64,000 nt of DNA, taken from contig JAFXYZ010000068.1 of NCBI GenBank assembly GCA_017541465.1, forward strand, positions 1 through 64,000. Reading direction: 5' to 3'. The position numbers and the translations under genes are program-made. Under the pieces are notes generated by a model. It did no database searches. It was not told the DNA's origin and saw only the letters and a list, made by a program, of their open reading frames with translations. This stretch comes from a bacterium. Its GTDB lineage: Bacteria; Cyanobacteriota; Vampirovibrionia; Gastranaerophilales; Gastranaerophilaceae. This document shows positions 15,608-25,470 of the stretch, piece by piece (the stretch's first letter is position 1; the number at the start of each line of letters is the position of its first letter).

Positions 15608-17374
15608 TTATAACTCCAGTTTCTGAGATTTTGTTCTGACGTTCTTTGAGAGTTTATCGATGAAGTTATCAATATCAATTTTTCCGGCTTCACCGATACC
15701 TCTTATGCGGAGCGAGAGTTGACCGTCTTCCATCTCTTTATCGCCGATAACAAGAACGTAAGGAATTTTGTGCTCCTGGAAGGCTTCTCTGATTTTATAT
15801 CCCATACCCTCAGAGCGGTCGTCGAGTTTTGCTCTGATGTCATTAGCGGTCAATTTATCATAAACCTCTTTCGCATAGTCGTTATGTCTTTCCGAAATAG
15901 GAACAATAGCAACCTGCTGAGGTGCAAGCCATGCCGGGAACGCACCCGCATAGTGTTCAATCAGAACGCCCATAAATCTTTCCATAGAACCGAAGATTAC
16001 TCTGTGGAGCATAACGGGAGTTTTCATAGAGCCGTCTTTATCCTGGTATTTAATATCAAATCTTTCAGGAAGGTTGAAATCAAGCTGAATAGTTGCGCCC
16101 TGCCAGGTTCTTCCGATAGCATCTTTAAGTTTAAAGTCGATTTTAGGCCCGTAAAATGCACCATCACCTTCGTTGATGTCATATTTAAGTCCTTTTGATT
16201 CAAGCGCTTTCTTCAGACCTTCTTCTGCTCTGTCCCAGTTCTCGAGTGAACCGACATAGCTTTCGGGACGGGTTGAGAGCTCAACTTCATATTTCATATT
16301 GAATAAGCTCAAAGTATAATCGACAAAATCAATAATAGCGTTGATTTCATCAACCATTTGCTCGGGAGTACAGAAAACATGGGCATCATCCTGAGTAAAA
16401 CCTGTAACTCTGGTGAGTCCGCTCAGAACACCTGAGCGCTCTCTTCTGTATACAGTGCCGAGTTCCGCCATTCTCAAAGGCAGGCTTCTGTAAGAATATC
16501 TGTTTGCCTGATAGATAAGAATGTGGAAGGGACAGTTCATCGGTTTTAAAACGTATTCTGTTCCTTCGTCCTCAAGAAAATACATATTTTCTCTGTAATG
16601 TGAGCTGTGTCCCGAAATATCCCAAAGTTTTGATTTTGCGATATGGGGAGTGTTAACAATGACATAGCCTCTTCTTCTGTGCTCGCTTCTCCAGTAGTTT
16701 TCAATCTGTTCACGGACAACCGCAAGATTCGGATGCCAGAGAACAAGCCCTGAGCCGACTTCATCACGAATAGAGAACAAATCCATTTTCGCTGAAATCT
16801 TTCTGTGGTCGCGTTTTGCTGCTTCTTCGAGGAAGTTAAGGTAATCATCAAGCTCTTTTTGAGTCCAGAAAGCAGTTGCATAAATTCTCTGGAGCATTTT
16901 GTTCTTTTCGCTTCCGCGCCAGTATGCGCCTGCAGTTTTTAAAAGTTTAAACGCCTTAATGTCGCTTGAATTTTCAAGGTGAGGACCTGAGCAAAGGTCG
17001 TTAAAAAGAACATTTCCGTCTTTATCTTTTGTTAAATAGAGTGTCGGATTGTCGTTCTTGTGTTCTTCAAGCAATTCTGCCTTATAAACTTCACCCTGTG
17101 CTTTAAATTCAGCGATTTGTTTTTCAACATCGGGAATCTGATATTTTTCAAATGTCAGAGTATCCTTTAAAATACGTTTCATTTCCTTTTCGATATTTGC
17201 TAAATCTTCTTCCGTTAAGGTATGACCTTCAATATCAAAATCATAATAGAACCCTGTATCAATAGCAGGACCTATTGCAAGTTTTGCGTTTTTGAAAAGG
17301 TTTTGCACTGCCTGCGCCATAATGTGCGAGGTTGAGTGTCTTAAAATGTAGAGATTTTCACTGTTTTTTTCCAT
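15608..17374 (-). CDS. thrS: Threonyl-tRNA synthetase without TGS domain
   Basis: 588 residues against about 640 for the E. coli enzyme. It starts directly at the editing domain (ILRHSTSHIMAQAV, the HxxxH zinc-like site), with the second editing motif LCSGPHLENS; the usual N-terminal TGS domain of about 60 residues is absent. The class II core shows motif 2 (TVYRRERSGVLSGLTRVTGF), the zinc/threonine site CPFH, and motif 3 (HRVIFGSMERFMGVLIEHY), then the anticodon-binding domain (QVAIVPISERHNDYAKEVYD). AAGGAGTG precedes the ATG, which confirms the short start. No T-box leader is present in the 61-base gap upstream. Confidence 0.95.
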   Translation of the reverse strand: MEKNSENLYILRHSTSHIMAQAVQNLFKNAKLAIGPAIDTGFYYDFDIEGHTLTEEDLANIEKEMKRILKDTLTFEKYQIPDVEKQIAEFKAQGEVYKAELLEEHKNDNPTLYLTKDKDGNVLFNDLCSGPHLENSSDIKAFKLLKTAGAYWRGSEKNKMLQRIYATAFWTQKELDDYLNFLEEAAKRDHRKISAKMDLFSIRDEVGSGLVLWHPNLAVVREQIENYWRSEHRRRGYVIVNTPHIAKSKLWDISGHSSHYRENMYFLEDEGTEYVLKPMNCPFHILIYQANRYSYRSLPLRMAELGTVYRRERSGVLSGLTRVTGFTQDDAHVFCTPEQMVDEINAIIDFVDYTLSLFNMKYEVELSTRPESYVGSLENWDRAEEGLKKALESKGLKYDINEGDGAFYGPKIDFKLKDAIGRTWQGATIQLDFNLPERFDIKYQDKDGSMKTPVMLHRVIFGSMERFMGVLIEHYAGAFPAWLAPQQVAIVPISERHNDYAKEVYDKLTANDIRAKLDDRSEGMGYKIREAFQEHKIPYVLVIGDKEMEDGQLSLRIRGIGEAGKIDIDNFIDKLSKNVRTKSQKLEL

Positions 17375-17435
17375 TGGTCACTCCTTAACTTTTGGTATAT
17401 ATATTGTTTTATCACCAACAATGTTGAATATCAAA

Positions 17436-18881
17436 CTATTTATTATTAAATTTTGACAACACAAAGTTTTCCCAGTGTGCCTTATATCCTTCCGAAACAA
17501 AAATAATCTCTGTATTTTCAACAGGAAGGTAATAATCTTTTCTTTGCAAAATATAAATTTCTTTATCTTTTGAATCCTCATTTTCCTTCAGATATTTATT
17601 CATAAACTGTCCCCAGACCTCAAGAGACATAAGTTTGTTAATTCTCTTATCCCATTTAACGAACTTCAAATCCTCCTTGTAAGGTACATAGAGGGTGTCA
17701 TAGTCTTCAAGATAGTAAATAAGAGGGACCATGACATTTGGCTGCTGATAAAAAATTACGGAATTATTTTTATCAATATTCTTCAAAATAAACTGTGCCA
17801 TAGGCGCAGAGCCCGAATACGGTTGTTTTATGTCCTTATAACAGTTCAGAAAACCGTTATAAGTGCTAAGAAAGAATAAAACTGCAAGAAGAATATTTAA
17901 AATTCTGACCTGTTTTTCGCTCTTGTTATTCTCACTTAAAACTATCCAGTAAGCAAAAATCAAAATGAGATATGCACTGAAAATTCTTGTACCATAAACA
18001 AAATAAGGATAAGCGGCAACATAAATTCCAAGCTGAAATCCGACAGAGAGAAGAACAAGAAAGAACATCTTCTTTGATTTTTTAAACAGTGCGCCAACCA
18101 TAAACAAAAAATATCCCCAAAGAATAAACGAGATAAAGGGAATAACTATTAAAGACATATCGTTCAGGGTATTAGCGAAAAATTCAACAAAAACATTTAC
18201 TATTAAAGTCTTATCAAAGCCCCCGACTTCCCCTATGGCACTGTTACTCTGTATCGTAAAGCAAAGCTGGGCAATAACCAGCAATAAACCAAGACACATA
18301 AGGGAAAAAGCGGTTATGGTTTTTCCGTTAATTCTGTTGTCCTTCTTCGCTTCAAGCCCAAAATATAAAGTCAGAAGCGCCACAAACGCAAACATTATGA
18401 CGTGCACCTGAGAAATTAAAAAGAGAGCAAGTGAATATAAAACAGGTTTTTCTTTTCGCTTATCATACAGAACCGCAGTCCCAAACACAAGAAGAGGAAG
18501 GAGTGAATAGTTTCTTGCGATAACGGGAAAATAATACAAAAACCCTGCACTCAAAATAATAGCAAGCTTCGACCACCATTTAAACGGTGAGAAGTGAAGG
18601 AGTAAAAACACCCCGAGAGTTGAAGAGAGCCAACAAATAATCTGCATCGCAAGTATAGAAAACTTCATCTTTGCAAACGGCATCAAAATAAGATAAAACA
18701 AAGAAGGATGTCCTTCATTTACCAAATGTTTAAAGAGTTCAAAGATATTTAAATACTTTGCTATCTGCCAGACCTGGACCTCATCCACCCAAACCTCGTG
18801 GTGAAGCACAACAAATAAAGTAAAAACCGCATATATAAAAGTAAGAATAATATTCAGAACAAGTTTTTTAGTGTTTGTCAT
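17436..18881 (-). CDS. GT-C fold membrane glycosyltransferase, paralogue 3
   Basis: About 481 residues with some ten membrane segments. The first loop carries HEVWVDEVQVWQIAKYLN, whose Asp-Glu pair matches the catalytic acidic site of GT-C (PMT/ArnT-type) polyprenyl-phosphate sugar transferases, and further on NEGHPSLFYLILMPFAK and IARNYSLLPLLVFG. The C-terminal 120 residues are a soluble exported region. The chosen ATG at 18881 (MTNTKK) overlaps the previous gene by 14 bases. It is the third of three tandem homologues. The lipid-linked sugar and the acceptor are unknown. Confidence 0.75.
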   Translation of the reverse strand: MTNTKKLVLNIILTFIYAVFTLFVVLHHEVWVDEVQVWQIAKYLNIFELFKHLVNEGHPSLFYLILMPFAKMKFSILAMQIICWLSSTLGVFLLLHFSPFKWWSKLAIILSAGFLYYFPVIARNYSLLPLLVFGTAVLYDKRKEKPVLYSLALFLISQVHVIMFAFVALLTLYFGLEAKKDNRINGKTITAFSLMCLGLLLVIAQLCFTIQSNSAIGEVGGFDKTLIVNVFVEFFANTLNDMSLIVIPFISFILWGYFLFMVGALFKKSKKMFFLVLLSVGFQLGIYVAAYPYFVYGTRIFSAYLILIFAYWIVLSENNKSEKQVRILNILLAVLFFLSTYNGFLNCYKDIKQPYSGSAPMAQFILKNIDKNNSVIFYQQPNVMVPLIYYLEDYDTLYVPYKEDLKFVKWDKRINKLMSLEVWGQFMNKYLKENEDSKDKEIYILQRKDYYLPVENTEIIFVSEGYKAHWENFVLSKFNNK

Positions 18882-20292
18882 TTTCGTATTCCCATATAAT
18901 ATAATCTTCAAATCTCACGACAGATGAAGGTGAAACATATTTAACCTCACCAAACACCTTTGCCTGGGGTTTTGACTGAATAATATAAATTTTTCTGCCG
19001 TCAAAATTATTATGGCTCAAAATATAATTATCCCAGTCCTCAGGGGTTAGTCTTTTCAGTATTTTATTTGTCCAGACAACAAAAGTTGTAGGTCTGTCGT
19101 TGTTTACATCAATAATATCGTAGCCTTCCGGGAGATAGAGAAAAACTGTTTCCGTCATCGGAAAGGTATCCGACAAAATGACGGAGTTTTTGTCTATGTT
19201 TTGCACAATATACTCTGCAGCCGGTTTTGCAGCGGAGTAGTTATATAAAACCTCCATTCTGCACATATTAAGACCGTTCAGGGTTGTCATTAAAAAGAAC
19301 AGTGAAAGAGTAACAGAGGTTTTTAATATTAATTTTTGGTTATCACTTTCCCTGAAGGCAAGCCAGAAGCCAAAAATCATTACCAAATATGCGCAAAACA
19401 CCCTGTTTACAAATAAAACATCTGCGTAGTAGTGAATATAAACATAAAACTGGTATAAAACACCCGCAAGGGCAATAAGAAAAGTTTTCTTTGAGAGTTT
19501 AAAGAGCAGAACATACAACACAAGAAAGATAATAAAATAAACTGCCAATATAGAGAGGTAGCCTCTTGACAGAGAACTTGAAATCGGGGTTGTAAAGAAC
19601 TGGTATAAAACACTGAAGGTCTGATAAAGAACCCCTTTTGCAGTTGGCATATCAAGAAAATAATTGCTCTGAACGGATAAAAATGAGCGAAAAACGGTTA
19701 ATAATACCCCAAAGGAGGATATTAAAAGCCCCAAAACCGCACCTTTTGAGAAGTATTTGTTTTTTATAACATCAAATAAAAATACCGCTATCAAAACGGA
19801 TACAAACCCGAGCATAATCGAGTGAAGCTGAGAGAGTGCAAACAAAATTAGCGCATACAAAATCGGGTGTTCTTTTGCCTTTGAATAAAGTGCGGCTGCT
19901 GAAAACACCAAAAAAGGAAGAAGAGAATAACTTCTTGCAATAACAGGAAAGTCATAAATAAACCCTGCACTCAGGACTATCGAGAGATTAACCCACCATT
20001 TAAAGGGGGAATAGCGAAATAAAAGAAAAACACCGAGGACTGAAGAGAGCCAACAGAAGAGCTGCATTGATAGAATACTCAGTCCGATTTTCTGAAATAA
20101 CATATTAATAAGATAGAAAAGGGGTGGGTGTCCTTCATTTATCAGTCTTTCAAAGAGTTGGGGCAGGTTTGAATATTTAACGAGAAGCCAGACCTGAGCT
20201 TCATCACGCCAAATCTCGTGGTGAAGCACAAGAAAAAGGGTAAAAAGAGCATAAACAAGTGCTATTATAATGCTTTTTACGGTTTTATTCAT
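18868..20292 (-). CDS. GT-C fold membrane glycosyltransferase, paralogue 2
   Basis: 474 residues, a multi-span membrane protein. The first extracytoplasmic loop has HHEIWRDEAQVWLLVKYSN with the Asp-Glu pair, then NEGHPPLFYLINMLF, SPFKWWVNLSIVLSAGF and VIARSYSLLPFLVF, all shared with its neighbours. These are features of GT-C transferases that use polyprenyl-phosphate sugars on the outer face of the inner membrane. It overlaps both neighbours (7-14 bases), showing a tightly packed operon. It is a true paralogue, not a frameshift product. Confidence 0.75.
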   Translation of the reverse strand: MNKTVKSIIIALVYALFTLFLVLHHEIWRDEAQVWLLVKYSNLPQLFERLINEGHPPLFYLINMLFQKIGLSILSMQLFCWLSSVLGVFLLFRYSPFKWWVNLSIVLSAGFIYDFPVIARSYSLLPFLVFSAAALYSKAKEHPILYALILFALSQLHSIMLGFVSVLIAVFLFDVIKNKYFSKGAVLGLLISSFGVLLTVFRSFLSVQSNYFLDMPTAKGVLYQTFSVLYQFFTTPISSSLSRGYLSILAVYFIIFLVLYVLLFKLSKKTFLIALAGVLYQFYVYIHYYADVLFVNRVFCAYLVMIFGFWLAFRESDNQKLILKTSVTLSLFFLMTTLNGLNMCRMEVLYNYSAAKPAAEYIVQNIDKNSVILSDTFPMTETVFLYLPEGYDIIDVNNDRPTTFVVWTNKILKRLTPEDWDNYILSHNNFDGRKIYIIQSKPQAKVFGEVKYVSPSSVVRFEDYIIWEYENDKH

Positions 20293-21703
20293 TTTCTCTT
20301 CCCTTCAGTATATAAAATTTCTCTTTTTTCGATATGGAATTTGAAGAAACAAAAGCCTTTTCGGTATTTTCTATGTCCTTATCCTCAACAAGCAGAAGAT
20401 AAAATTTACCCTCTTTGGCGGCTAAATATTCACTCCACTCTGAAGGCAAAAAGCCCTCCTGAGTGTCTTTTTCCCAAACCGCATATTTTAATTCGCGGTT
20501 TGAGGGGGCATATAAAACCTTATATCCCTTATTCAGATATGATAGCACTGAGGCGCTTGTCTGGGCAACATCGGTAAAAATTACGGTATCTTTGTCAATA
20601 TTATTTCTGATGAACTCTGCCGTTTCTTTTGAGCCCGAATAAGCCTGAAAATAATCGGCTTTTATATGTTTTATGCCGTTTAAAGTCGTCAGAAGAAAGA
20701 AGATAGAGAGCAAAACAGAAATATTTCTCTTTAAAAAATTATCGTTACTTGTTTTCCAGGCTGCCCAGTAGCAGAAAAGAATTATAATAAACATAGAAAA
20801 AATTCTTGTCTGATAAACAGGGGAAAAATAAAACATCACATATATTGTAAACTGACCGATAACAGATAAAAGCGCAATAAAAAAGGCTTTTTTGGAAAAC
20901 CTGAAGATTTCTGTGAGCAAAATCAAAAATAAAATAATATAAGCAAAAACAAAATTTACTGAAATCTTTGACAGAGGCCCGAGCGCCGTTGAGAAGAATT
21001 TTAAAAGAAAAATTATAGGGGTATAGATATTATTGTTTGAATAAAAATGAATAAAATGATTATGCTCAACCGCACTCAGCGAAATCAAAAGAACGTAAAC
21101 AATTCCCAAGAACATAAGAAAGGCGGTTGAAACGGTTTTTAAATCAACCCTCTTTTCTTTAAATATTTCAAGAATAAAGCACAAAAGAAGAGCTGAAACG
21201 AAAGGAAGCATAATAACATGCGTCATTGAAATTAAAAAGAGAATAATTCCGTATAAAATCGGCATTTCCCGTCTTTTTTCATACAAAATTGCAGATAAAA
21301 ACACAAGAAAAGGCAAAATAGAATAGCTTCTTGCTATGACGGGAAACGCATACAAAAACCCGCAGCTCAGAACAACAGATGTATTCACCCACCATTTAAA
21401 CGGGGAATAGTGAAACAAAAGAAACACCCCAAAAACGCAAGAGAGCCAGCAGAGAACCTGCATAGAAAAAACACCGAGCCCCAGTTTTGCAAAAGGCATG
21501 GTTAAGAGGTAGAAAAGCGGAGGATGACCTTCAGAAAACAGATTTTGAAAAAGTTCAACAATAGAAAGGTTTTGAGCCAAAAGCCAGACCTGAGCCTCAT
21601 CTTCCCAGATTTCGTGGCGCAGGACAATTAAAAAAGTGAATATCGCATAACACAGGGTTATTGCGATATTCACCATGAATTTTTTATTTTCGGTTTTCAA
21701 CAT
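20285..21703 (-). CDS. GT-C fold membrane glycosyltransferase, paralogue 1
   Basis: 472 residues. LRHEIWEDEAQVWLLAQNLS, SEGHPPLFYLLTMPFAK, SPFKWWVNTSVVLSCGF and IARSYSILPFLVFLSA repeat the pattern of the two downstream copies. About ten hydrophobic segments are followed by a C-terminal hydrophilic domain. Its start codon overlaps the stop of the phosphofructokinase gene (TAATG), so the pfp and glycosyltransferase genes form one transcript. It is probably involved in surface-glycan or protein glycosylation in the periplasm; specificity cannot be read from the sequence. Confidence 0.75.
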   Translation of the reverse strand: MLKTENKKFMVNIAITLCYAIFTFLIVLRHEIWEDEAQVWLLAQNLSIVELFQNLFSEGHPPLFYLLTMPFAKLGLGVFSMQVLCWLSCVFGVFLLFHYSPFKWWVNTSVVLSCGFLYAFPVIARSYSILPFLVFLSAILYEKRREMPILYGIILFLISMTHVIMLPFVSALLLCFILEIFKEKRVDLKTVSTAFLMFLGIVYVLLISLSAVEHNHFIHFYSNNNIYTPIIFLLKFFSTALGPLSKISVNFVFAYIILFLILLTEIFRFSKKAFFIALLSVIGQFTIYVMFYFSPVYQTRIFSMFIIILFCYWAAWKTSNDNFLKRNISVLLSIFFLLTTLNGIKHIKADYFQAYSGSKETAEFIRNNIDKDTVIFTDVAQTSASVLSYLNKGYKVLYAPSNRELKYAVWEKDTQEGFLPSEWSEYLAAKEGKFYLLLVEDKDIENTEKAFVSSNSISKKEKFYILKGRENE

Positions 21704-23382
21704 TATTTCGCGCCGACTAATTTTGCCTGACTTTCAAGTCTTAGTGTTTCAGTCGTTATGTCGCATACACTTGAAGGCCCGAAATACTGAATTGAGCCGG
21801 GGAATAAATATTTATCCTCTAGTGCCCATTTTTCTCTGTTTTCCATTAAAACTTTATAAACAGGGCCGTCAAGTCTTACAAGCGCCTTTTGAATTACGGG
21901 TTTATATTCCCCGTGTCTTTTTTCCATGTTCATCATCATTGTGAGAGGAACACCGCCTGCAACCCATTTATCCGCGCCTTCCGAGAGGTTTTTAACCGAT
22001 GAAATATAGCCGGTTAAACCAAACTTCAGAAGAACAAAGGCATTGAAGCCAAGAGAGTAGCAATAATCAGCATCAAAGTTTGACGGGAAAGCGCATCTTC
22101 CTTCATATCCGAAGAAGTGGCACTGGTCTGAGAATTTGCCGTTGTATTTACCCTCTTTCTTCAACTGAGCGAGTTTTGTCTTTAACATTTCAATGATTAA
22201 TTTTTCCGTTTCAATCTTTGAAACCTGTACGTTTCCGTGAGGATCTCTGTCCATTGAAAGCTGGGCTTTGATTAATTCAGGCAGAGAAGCATAAACTTTT
22301 GCGTTGTCAGCTTCAAGCATACCCTCTATTATAGAAAATCTTTCACGCAAAGGAGCATTTTGATATTTTTCATCGTTTTCTACTTTAGCCATAACGTCAT
22401 TGAGGTTTGCAATCATTTTCTTAAATTCGGGGATAAACTCGATTAAGCCCTCGGGAACAAGCGCAATACCGAAGTTTTTACCCATTTCCGCACGTTTAAC
22501 AACGATGTCAGCGATATAGTCAATGATTTGAGAGAGTGACATTTCGCAGTGTTCAACCTCTTCCGATATAAGAGTGATGTTAGGCTGAGTCTGAAGAGCA
22601 ACTTCAAGTCCTACGTGAGTAGCACTTCTGCCCATAAGTTTGATGAAGTGCCAGTATTTTTTCGCTGAATTAGCATCTCTTAAAATGTTTCCTATCATTT
22701 CGGCATAAGTTTTAGTTGCCGTATCAAAGCCGAAGCTGATTTCGATTTGGTCATTCTTTAAATCGCCGTCAATGGTTTTGGGGCATCCAATAACCTGAAT
22801 GCCTGCGTGTTTTGAAGCAAACCATTCGGCAAGAAGTGCTGCGTTTGTGTTGGAATCGTCACCACCGATGATTACAATACCCGTGATGTCGAGTTTCTTG
22901 CAGTTTTCCCATGCTTTTTGGAACTGTTCTTCTGTTTCGAGCTTTGTTCTGCCCGAGCCGATGATGTCAAAACCGCCTGTATTTCTGTATCTGTCAATTA
23001 TTTCAGAAGTCAGCTCGATGTATTTTCCGTCAATGATACCTGAAGGACCACCTAAGAAACCATAGAGTTTGTTTTCCGGGTTTGACTGTTTTAAAGCATC
23101 AAACAGACCTGCGATAACGTTATGACCACCGGGAGCCTGTCCGCCCGAGAGAATAACTCCGACATTTTTCTTTTCAGCTTTAACTTCTGCGCCTGTTTCA
23201 TAAGAAACGACAGGCTTTCCGTAGGTGTTAGGGAACAACTTTTTAATCTGTTCTTGGTCTCTGACAGATTCCGTTGCCGCCCCGAGTTTTAAATTAAGCC
23301 CGTTTACCCCGTGTCTTAACTGTGAGGGTAATTTAGGCTGATACTTTAATCTTTCGATTTGAAGTGGTGATAGTTCTTTCAT
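21703..23382 (-). CDS. pfp: Pyrophosphate-dependent 6-phosphofructokinase, long form
   Basis: About 559 residues, the size of long (plant beta/spirochaete-type) PPi-PFKs. [12 protein letters not shown] and [18 protein letters not shown] mark the substrate and phosphoryl-donor sites; GGDDS, rather than the GGDGS typical of ATP enzymes, points to pyrophosphate use. [11 protein letters not shown] and [20 protein letters not shown] are also family signatures. It interconverts fructose 6-phosphate and fructose 1,6-bisphosphate reversibly in glycolysis. GGAG lies six bases before the ATG at 23382; TTG and ATG codons slightly upstream are less well placed. fba and pgi elsewhere in the window complete this part of glycolysis. 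Confidence 0.92.
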   Translation of the reverse strand: MKELSPLQIERLKYQPKLPSQLRHGVNGLNLKLGAATESVRDQEQIKKLFPNTYGKPVVSYETGAEVKAEKKNVGVILSGGQAPGGHNVIAGLFDALKQSNPENKLYGFLGGPSGIIDGKYIELTSEIIDRYRNTGGFDIIGSGRTKLETEEQFQKAWENCKKLDITGIVIIGGDDSNTNAALLAEWFASKHAGIQVIGCPKTIDGDLKNDQIEISFGFDTATKTYAEMIGNILRDANSAKKYWHFIKLMGRSATHVGLEVALQTQPNITLISEEVEHCEMSLSQIIDYIADIVVKRAEMGKNFGIALVPEGLIEFIPEFKKMIANLNDVMAKVENDEKYQNAPLRERFSIIEGMLEADNAKVYASLPELIKAQLSMDRDPHGNVQVSKIETEKLIIEMLKTKLAQLKKEGKYNGKFSDQCHFFGYEGRCAFPSNFDADYCYSLGFNAFVLLKFGLTGYISSVKNLSEGADKWVAGGVPLTMMMNMEKRHGEYKPVIQKALVRLDGPVYKVLMENREKWALEDKYLFPGSIQYFGPSSVCDITTETLRLESQAKLVGAK

Positions 23383-23478
23383 GCTCATCTCCAATTATTT
23401 TATTAAACATGAAGATTTTAGCATAAAAATAAAATTGGTGGACAACTTCGTTTTGCCCCCCCTACCACTTATATAATC

Positions 23479-23530
23479 CTTCACCCCTCACCCGGACTTC
23501 GTCCACCCTCTCCCTCAAGGGGCGAGGGTT
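23479..23530. repeat. CCCTCTCC-family palindromic repeat
   Basis: CACCCTCTCCCTCAAGGGGC with GAGGGTT following, preceded by CACCCCTCACCCGGACTTCG. It occupies the gap between pilin C and pfp. Confidence 0.6.
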
Positions 23531-23535
23531 AAATT

Positions 23536-24225
23536 TTACCACGGATAATCGTCAGCAATTCTCCAACCGTCTTTCAAGATTAATGCCCCACAATATAATC
23601 CGGTAGTTGCCTTGTTGCAATTATGTGTCTGTGACGATAATAAAGTTCCTCGAGAAGAGGCTGAACCACTAAATAATAATTTACCCGAATTAGTATAATA
23701 GTTTATCTGAAAAATATCTTTGCCCCATTTATTGGGTTTTTTATCTCCATTTATATCAATATACAATACCATTCTGTATTCATTTTCTTTCTCAACAGTT
23801 ATTGAAGTTCCATCACTTAAATAAAATCGAATTTTATTATCACCATAATGTCTTTCCTCACCGTTTAATGCATAAACCGTAGTATCATAATTACCTTCTT
23901 GAAGTGTAAGTGGTGCCTTTAATATACTTAAATATGGAATCATATACTTATTAACAAATGTTTTTGATGCTTCAGCAGAGCCTTCATCTGTTATTTCCCA
24001 AGTTTTAACAGGTCCGTAATCCATTATAGCTCTATTTGTTGTTTGTGCTAACGCAGAATAAGCCTTCTTCAGCCTCGTAACGGTTTGTTCCTTTTGATAT
24101 TTAGTAATCAAAGTCGGGACTGTTATTGCGGCGATTACACCTATAATAACGAGAGTTATCAGAGTTTCTGCGAGAGTAAAACCATTATTTTTGTAGGGGG
24201 GGGTAAGAACAGACTTATTTTTCAT
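23536..24225 (-). CDS. Type IV pilin-like protein C (DDYPW subfamily) with poly-C leader tract
   Basis: 229 residues with a short leader (15 residues, ending KNNG) and then FTLAETLITLVIIGVIAA, including Glu5 of the prepilin peptidase signature. Subfamily marks are KYQKEQTVTRLKKAYSALAQ, FVNKYMIPYLSI, FYLSDGT, DINGDKKPNKWGKDIFQINY, two Cys near the end and the terminus WRIADDYPW. It is thus a close relative of pilins A and D. Leader residues Thr8-Pro9-Pro10 are coded by a C8 run. The upstream sequence contains GGTATTATAAATAT, identical to that of pilin E. No pilus machinery is nearby. Confidence 0.87.
   Translation of the reverse strand: MKNKSVLTPPYKNNGFTLAETLITLVIIGVIAAITVPTLITKYQKEQTVTRLKKAYSALAQTTNRAIMDYGPVKTWEITDEGSAEASKTFVNKYMIPYLSILKAPLTLQEGNYDTTVYALNGEERHYGDNKIRFYLSDGTSITVEKENEYRMVLYIDINGDKKPNKWGKDIFQINYYTNSGKLLFSGSASSRGTLLSSQTHNCNKATTGLYCGALILKDGWRIADDYPW
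24196..24203 (-). repeat. Homopolymer C8 tract in pilin C leader
   Basis: Eight C on the coding strand, read ACC CCC CCC TAC, only five codons before the first residue of the mature pilin. Confidence 0.9.
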
Positions 24226-24250
24226 TATTTTTTCTCTTTCTCAAAACTAA

Positions 24251-24276
24251 TCATATATTTATAATACCATATTTTC
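24251..24276 (-). promoter_or_regulatory. Conserved AT-rich upstream motif of pilin C
   Basis: The minus strand contains ATATGGTATTATAAATATA, identical over at least 18 bases to the sequence upstream of pilin E at 48717-48735. It probably includes the -10 element (TATTAT or TATAAA). Confidence 0.5.
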
Positions 24277-24318
24277 TAATTTTTTAAACATTTTATCTTT
24301 AATTATTGTTTCTGGTTT

Positions 24319-24353
24319 CACCCCTACCCCTCTCCCTCAAGGGTAGAGGGGAG
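24319..24353. repeat. CCCTCTCC-family palindromic repeat
   Basis: CCCCTCTCCCTCAAGGGTAG followed by AGGGGAG, in the divergent gap between pilin C and fba. The rest of this 260-base gap is AT-rich, with an ACAAC-T8-GTTGT hairpin at about 24425-24442. Confidence 0.6.
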
Positions 24354-24485
24354 CTGCTACAAAAACAGAATGAAAATTTTGCTCACAAAAGATAGGGAAT
24401 TTTTTTATTAAATAGTTATTGTAAACAACTTTTTTTTGTTGTAAATTGATTTCATAGGTTGTTGCAAACAGATAGGAGTAAACTT

Positions 24486-25451
24486 ATGCAAACACTCGAA
24501 AGAAAACTCGTCAAGACTGACGAAATGTTCAAAAAAGCACTTGCAGGCAAATATGCAATAGGTGCTTACAACGTTAACAACATGGAAATTCTTCAGGCTA
24601 TCGCCGAAGCAGCCGAAGAAACACGTTCACCCATCATTCTTCAGGTATCGGCAGGCGCAAGAAAATATGCTAACCAAACATATTTAATCAAGCTGGTAGA
24701 AGCAGCTTTGGCTACTACAACAGTTCCTATAGCTCTTCACCTCGACCACGGCGCTGATTTTGAAATCTGCAAAGCATGTATTGACGGCGGTTTCTCATCA
24801 GTTATGATAGACGGTTCAAGATTCCCGCTTGAAGAAAATATCAGAGTTACAAAAGAAGTTGTTGAATATGCACACGCACACGGAGTTTCAGTTGAAGCAG
24901 AACTCGGCAAACTCGCAGGTGTTGAAGATGACGTTAAAGTTAAAGCCGCGGATTCAACCTACACAGATCCTCAGGATGCAGTTAAATTCGTTCTTGAAAC
25001 AGGCTGCGATTCTTTAGCGGTTGCTATCGGTACTTCACACGGTGCTTACAAGTTCAAGGGCGAAGCTAAACTCGATTTCACAAGACTTGCAGAAATCAAA
25101 AAAGCCGTAAACGAAGCTGTAGGATATGACTTCCCGCTCGTTCTTCACGGTTCATCATCTGTTCCCAAGTACTTAGTTGAAAAATGCAACAAGTTCGGCG
25201 GCAACCTCCCCGATGCTCAGGGTGTTCCCGAAGATATGCTCAACTACGCATCAAAGAACGGTGTTGCTAAAATCAACATTGATACAGATTTAAGACTTGC
25301 AATGACTTCAACTATCAGAGAGTTCTTCATCGAACACCCTGAAAAATTTGACCCCAGAGAATATATGGGCCCCGGCAGAACTGCAATCAAAGAAATGGTT
25401 AAACACAAAATGGTTGACGTTCTCGGTACTGCAGGTCATGCAGACGACTAA
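24486..25451 (+). CDS. fba: Fructose-bisphosphate aldolase, class II
   Basis: About 321 residues. Class II aldolases use a divalent metal to split fructose 1,6-bisphosphate into dihydroxyacetone phosphate and glyceraldehyde 3-phosphate. Metal and substrate motifs are LHLDHGADFE, VSVEAELGKLAG, AIGTSHGAYKFKG, LHGSSSVP and KINIDTDLRLAM. The ATG at 24486 is preceded by AGGAG; an ATG at 24459 is less likely. A strong terminator follows. Together with pfp (1.1 kb away, opposite strand) and pgi it supplies upper glycolysis. Confidence 0.95.
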   Translation: MQTLERKLVKTDEMFKKALAGKYAIGAYNVNNMEILQAIAEAAEETRSPIILQVSAGARKYANQTYLIKLVEAALATTTVPIALHLDHGADFEICKACIDGGFSSVMIDGSRFPLEENIRVTKEVVEYAHAHGVSVEAELGKLAGVEDDVKVKAADSTYTDPQDAVKFVLETGCDSLAVAIGTSHGAYKFKGEAKLDFTRLAEIKKAVNEAVGYDFPLVLHGSSSVPKYLVEKCNKFGGNLPDAQGVPEDMLNYASKNGVAKINIDTDLRLAMTSTIREFFIEHPEKFDPREYMGPGRTAIKEMVKHKMVDVLGTAGHADD

Positions 25452-25470
25452 CTTTTTTGAAAAAAGATTA

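Noticed and set aside
15719-16198. Long plus-strand frame inside thrS
   Set aside because: Antisense shadow of a strongly conserved synthetase, without ribosome site or recognizable protein features.
17375-17435. T-box leader upstream of thrS
   Set aside because: The gap to the next gene is only 61 bases and contains no T-box motif or terminator/antiterminator pair.
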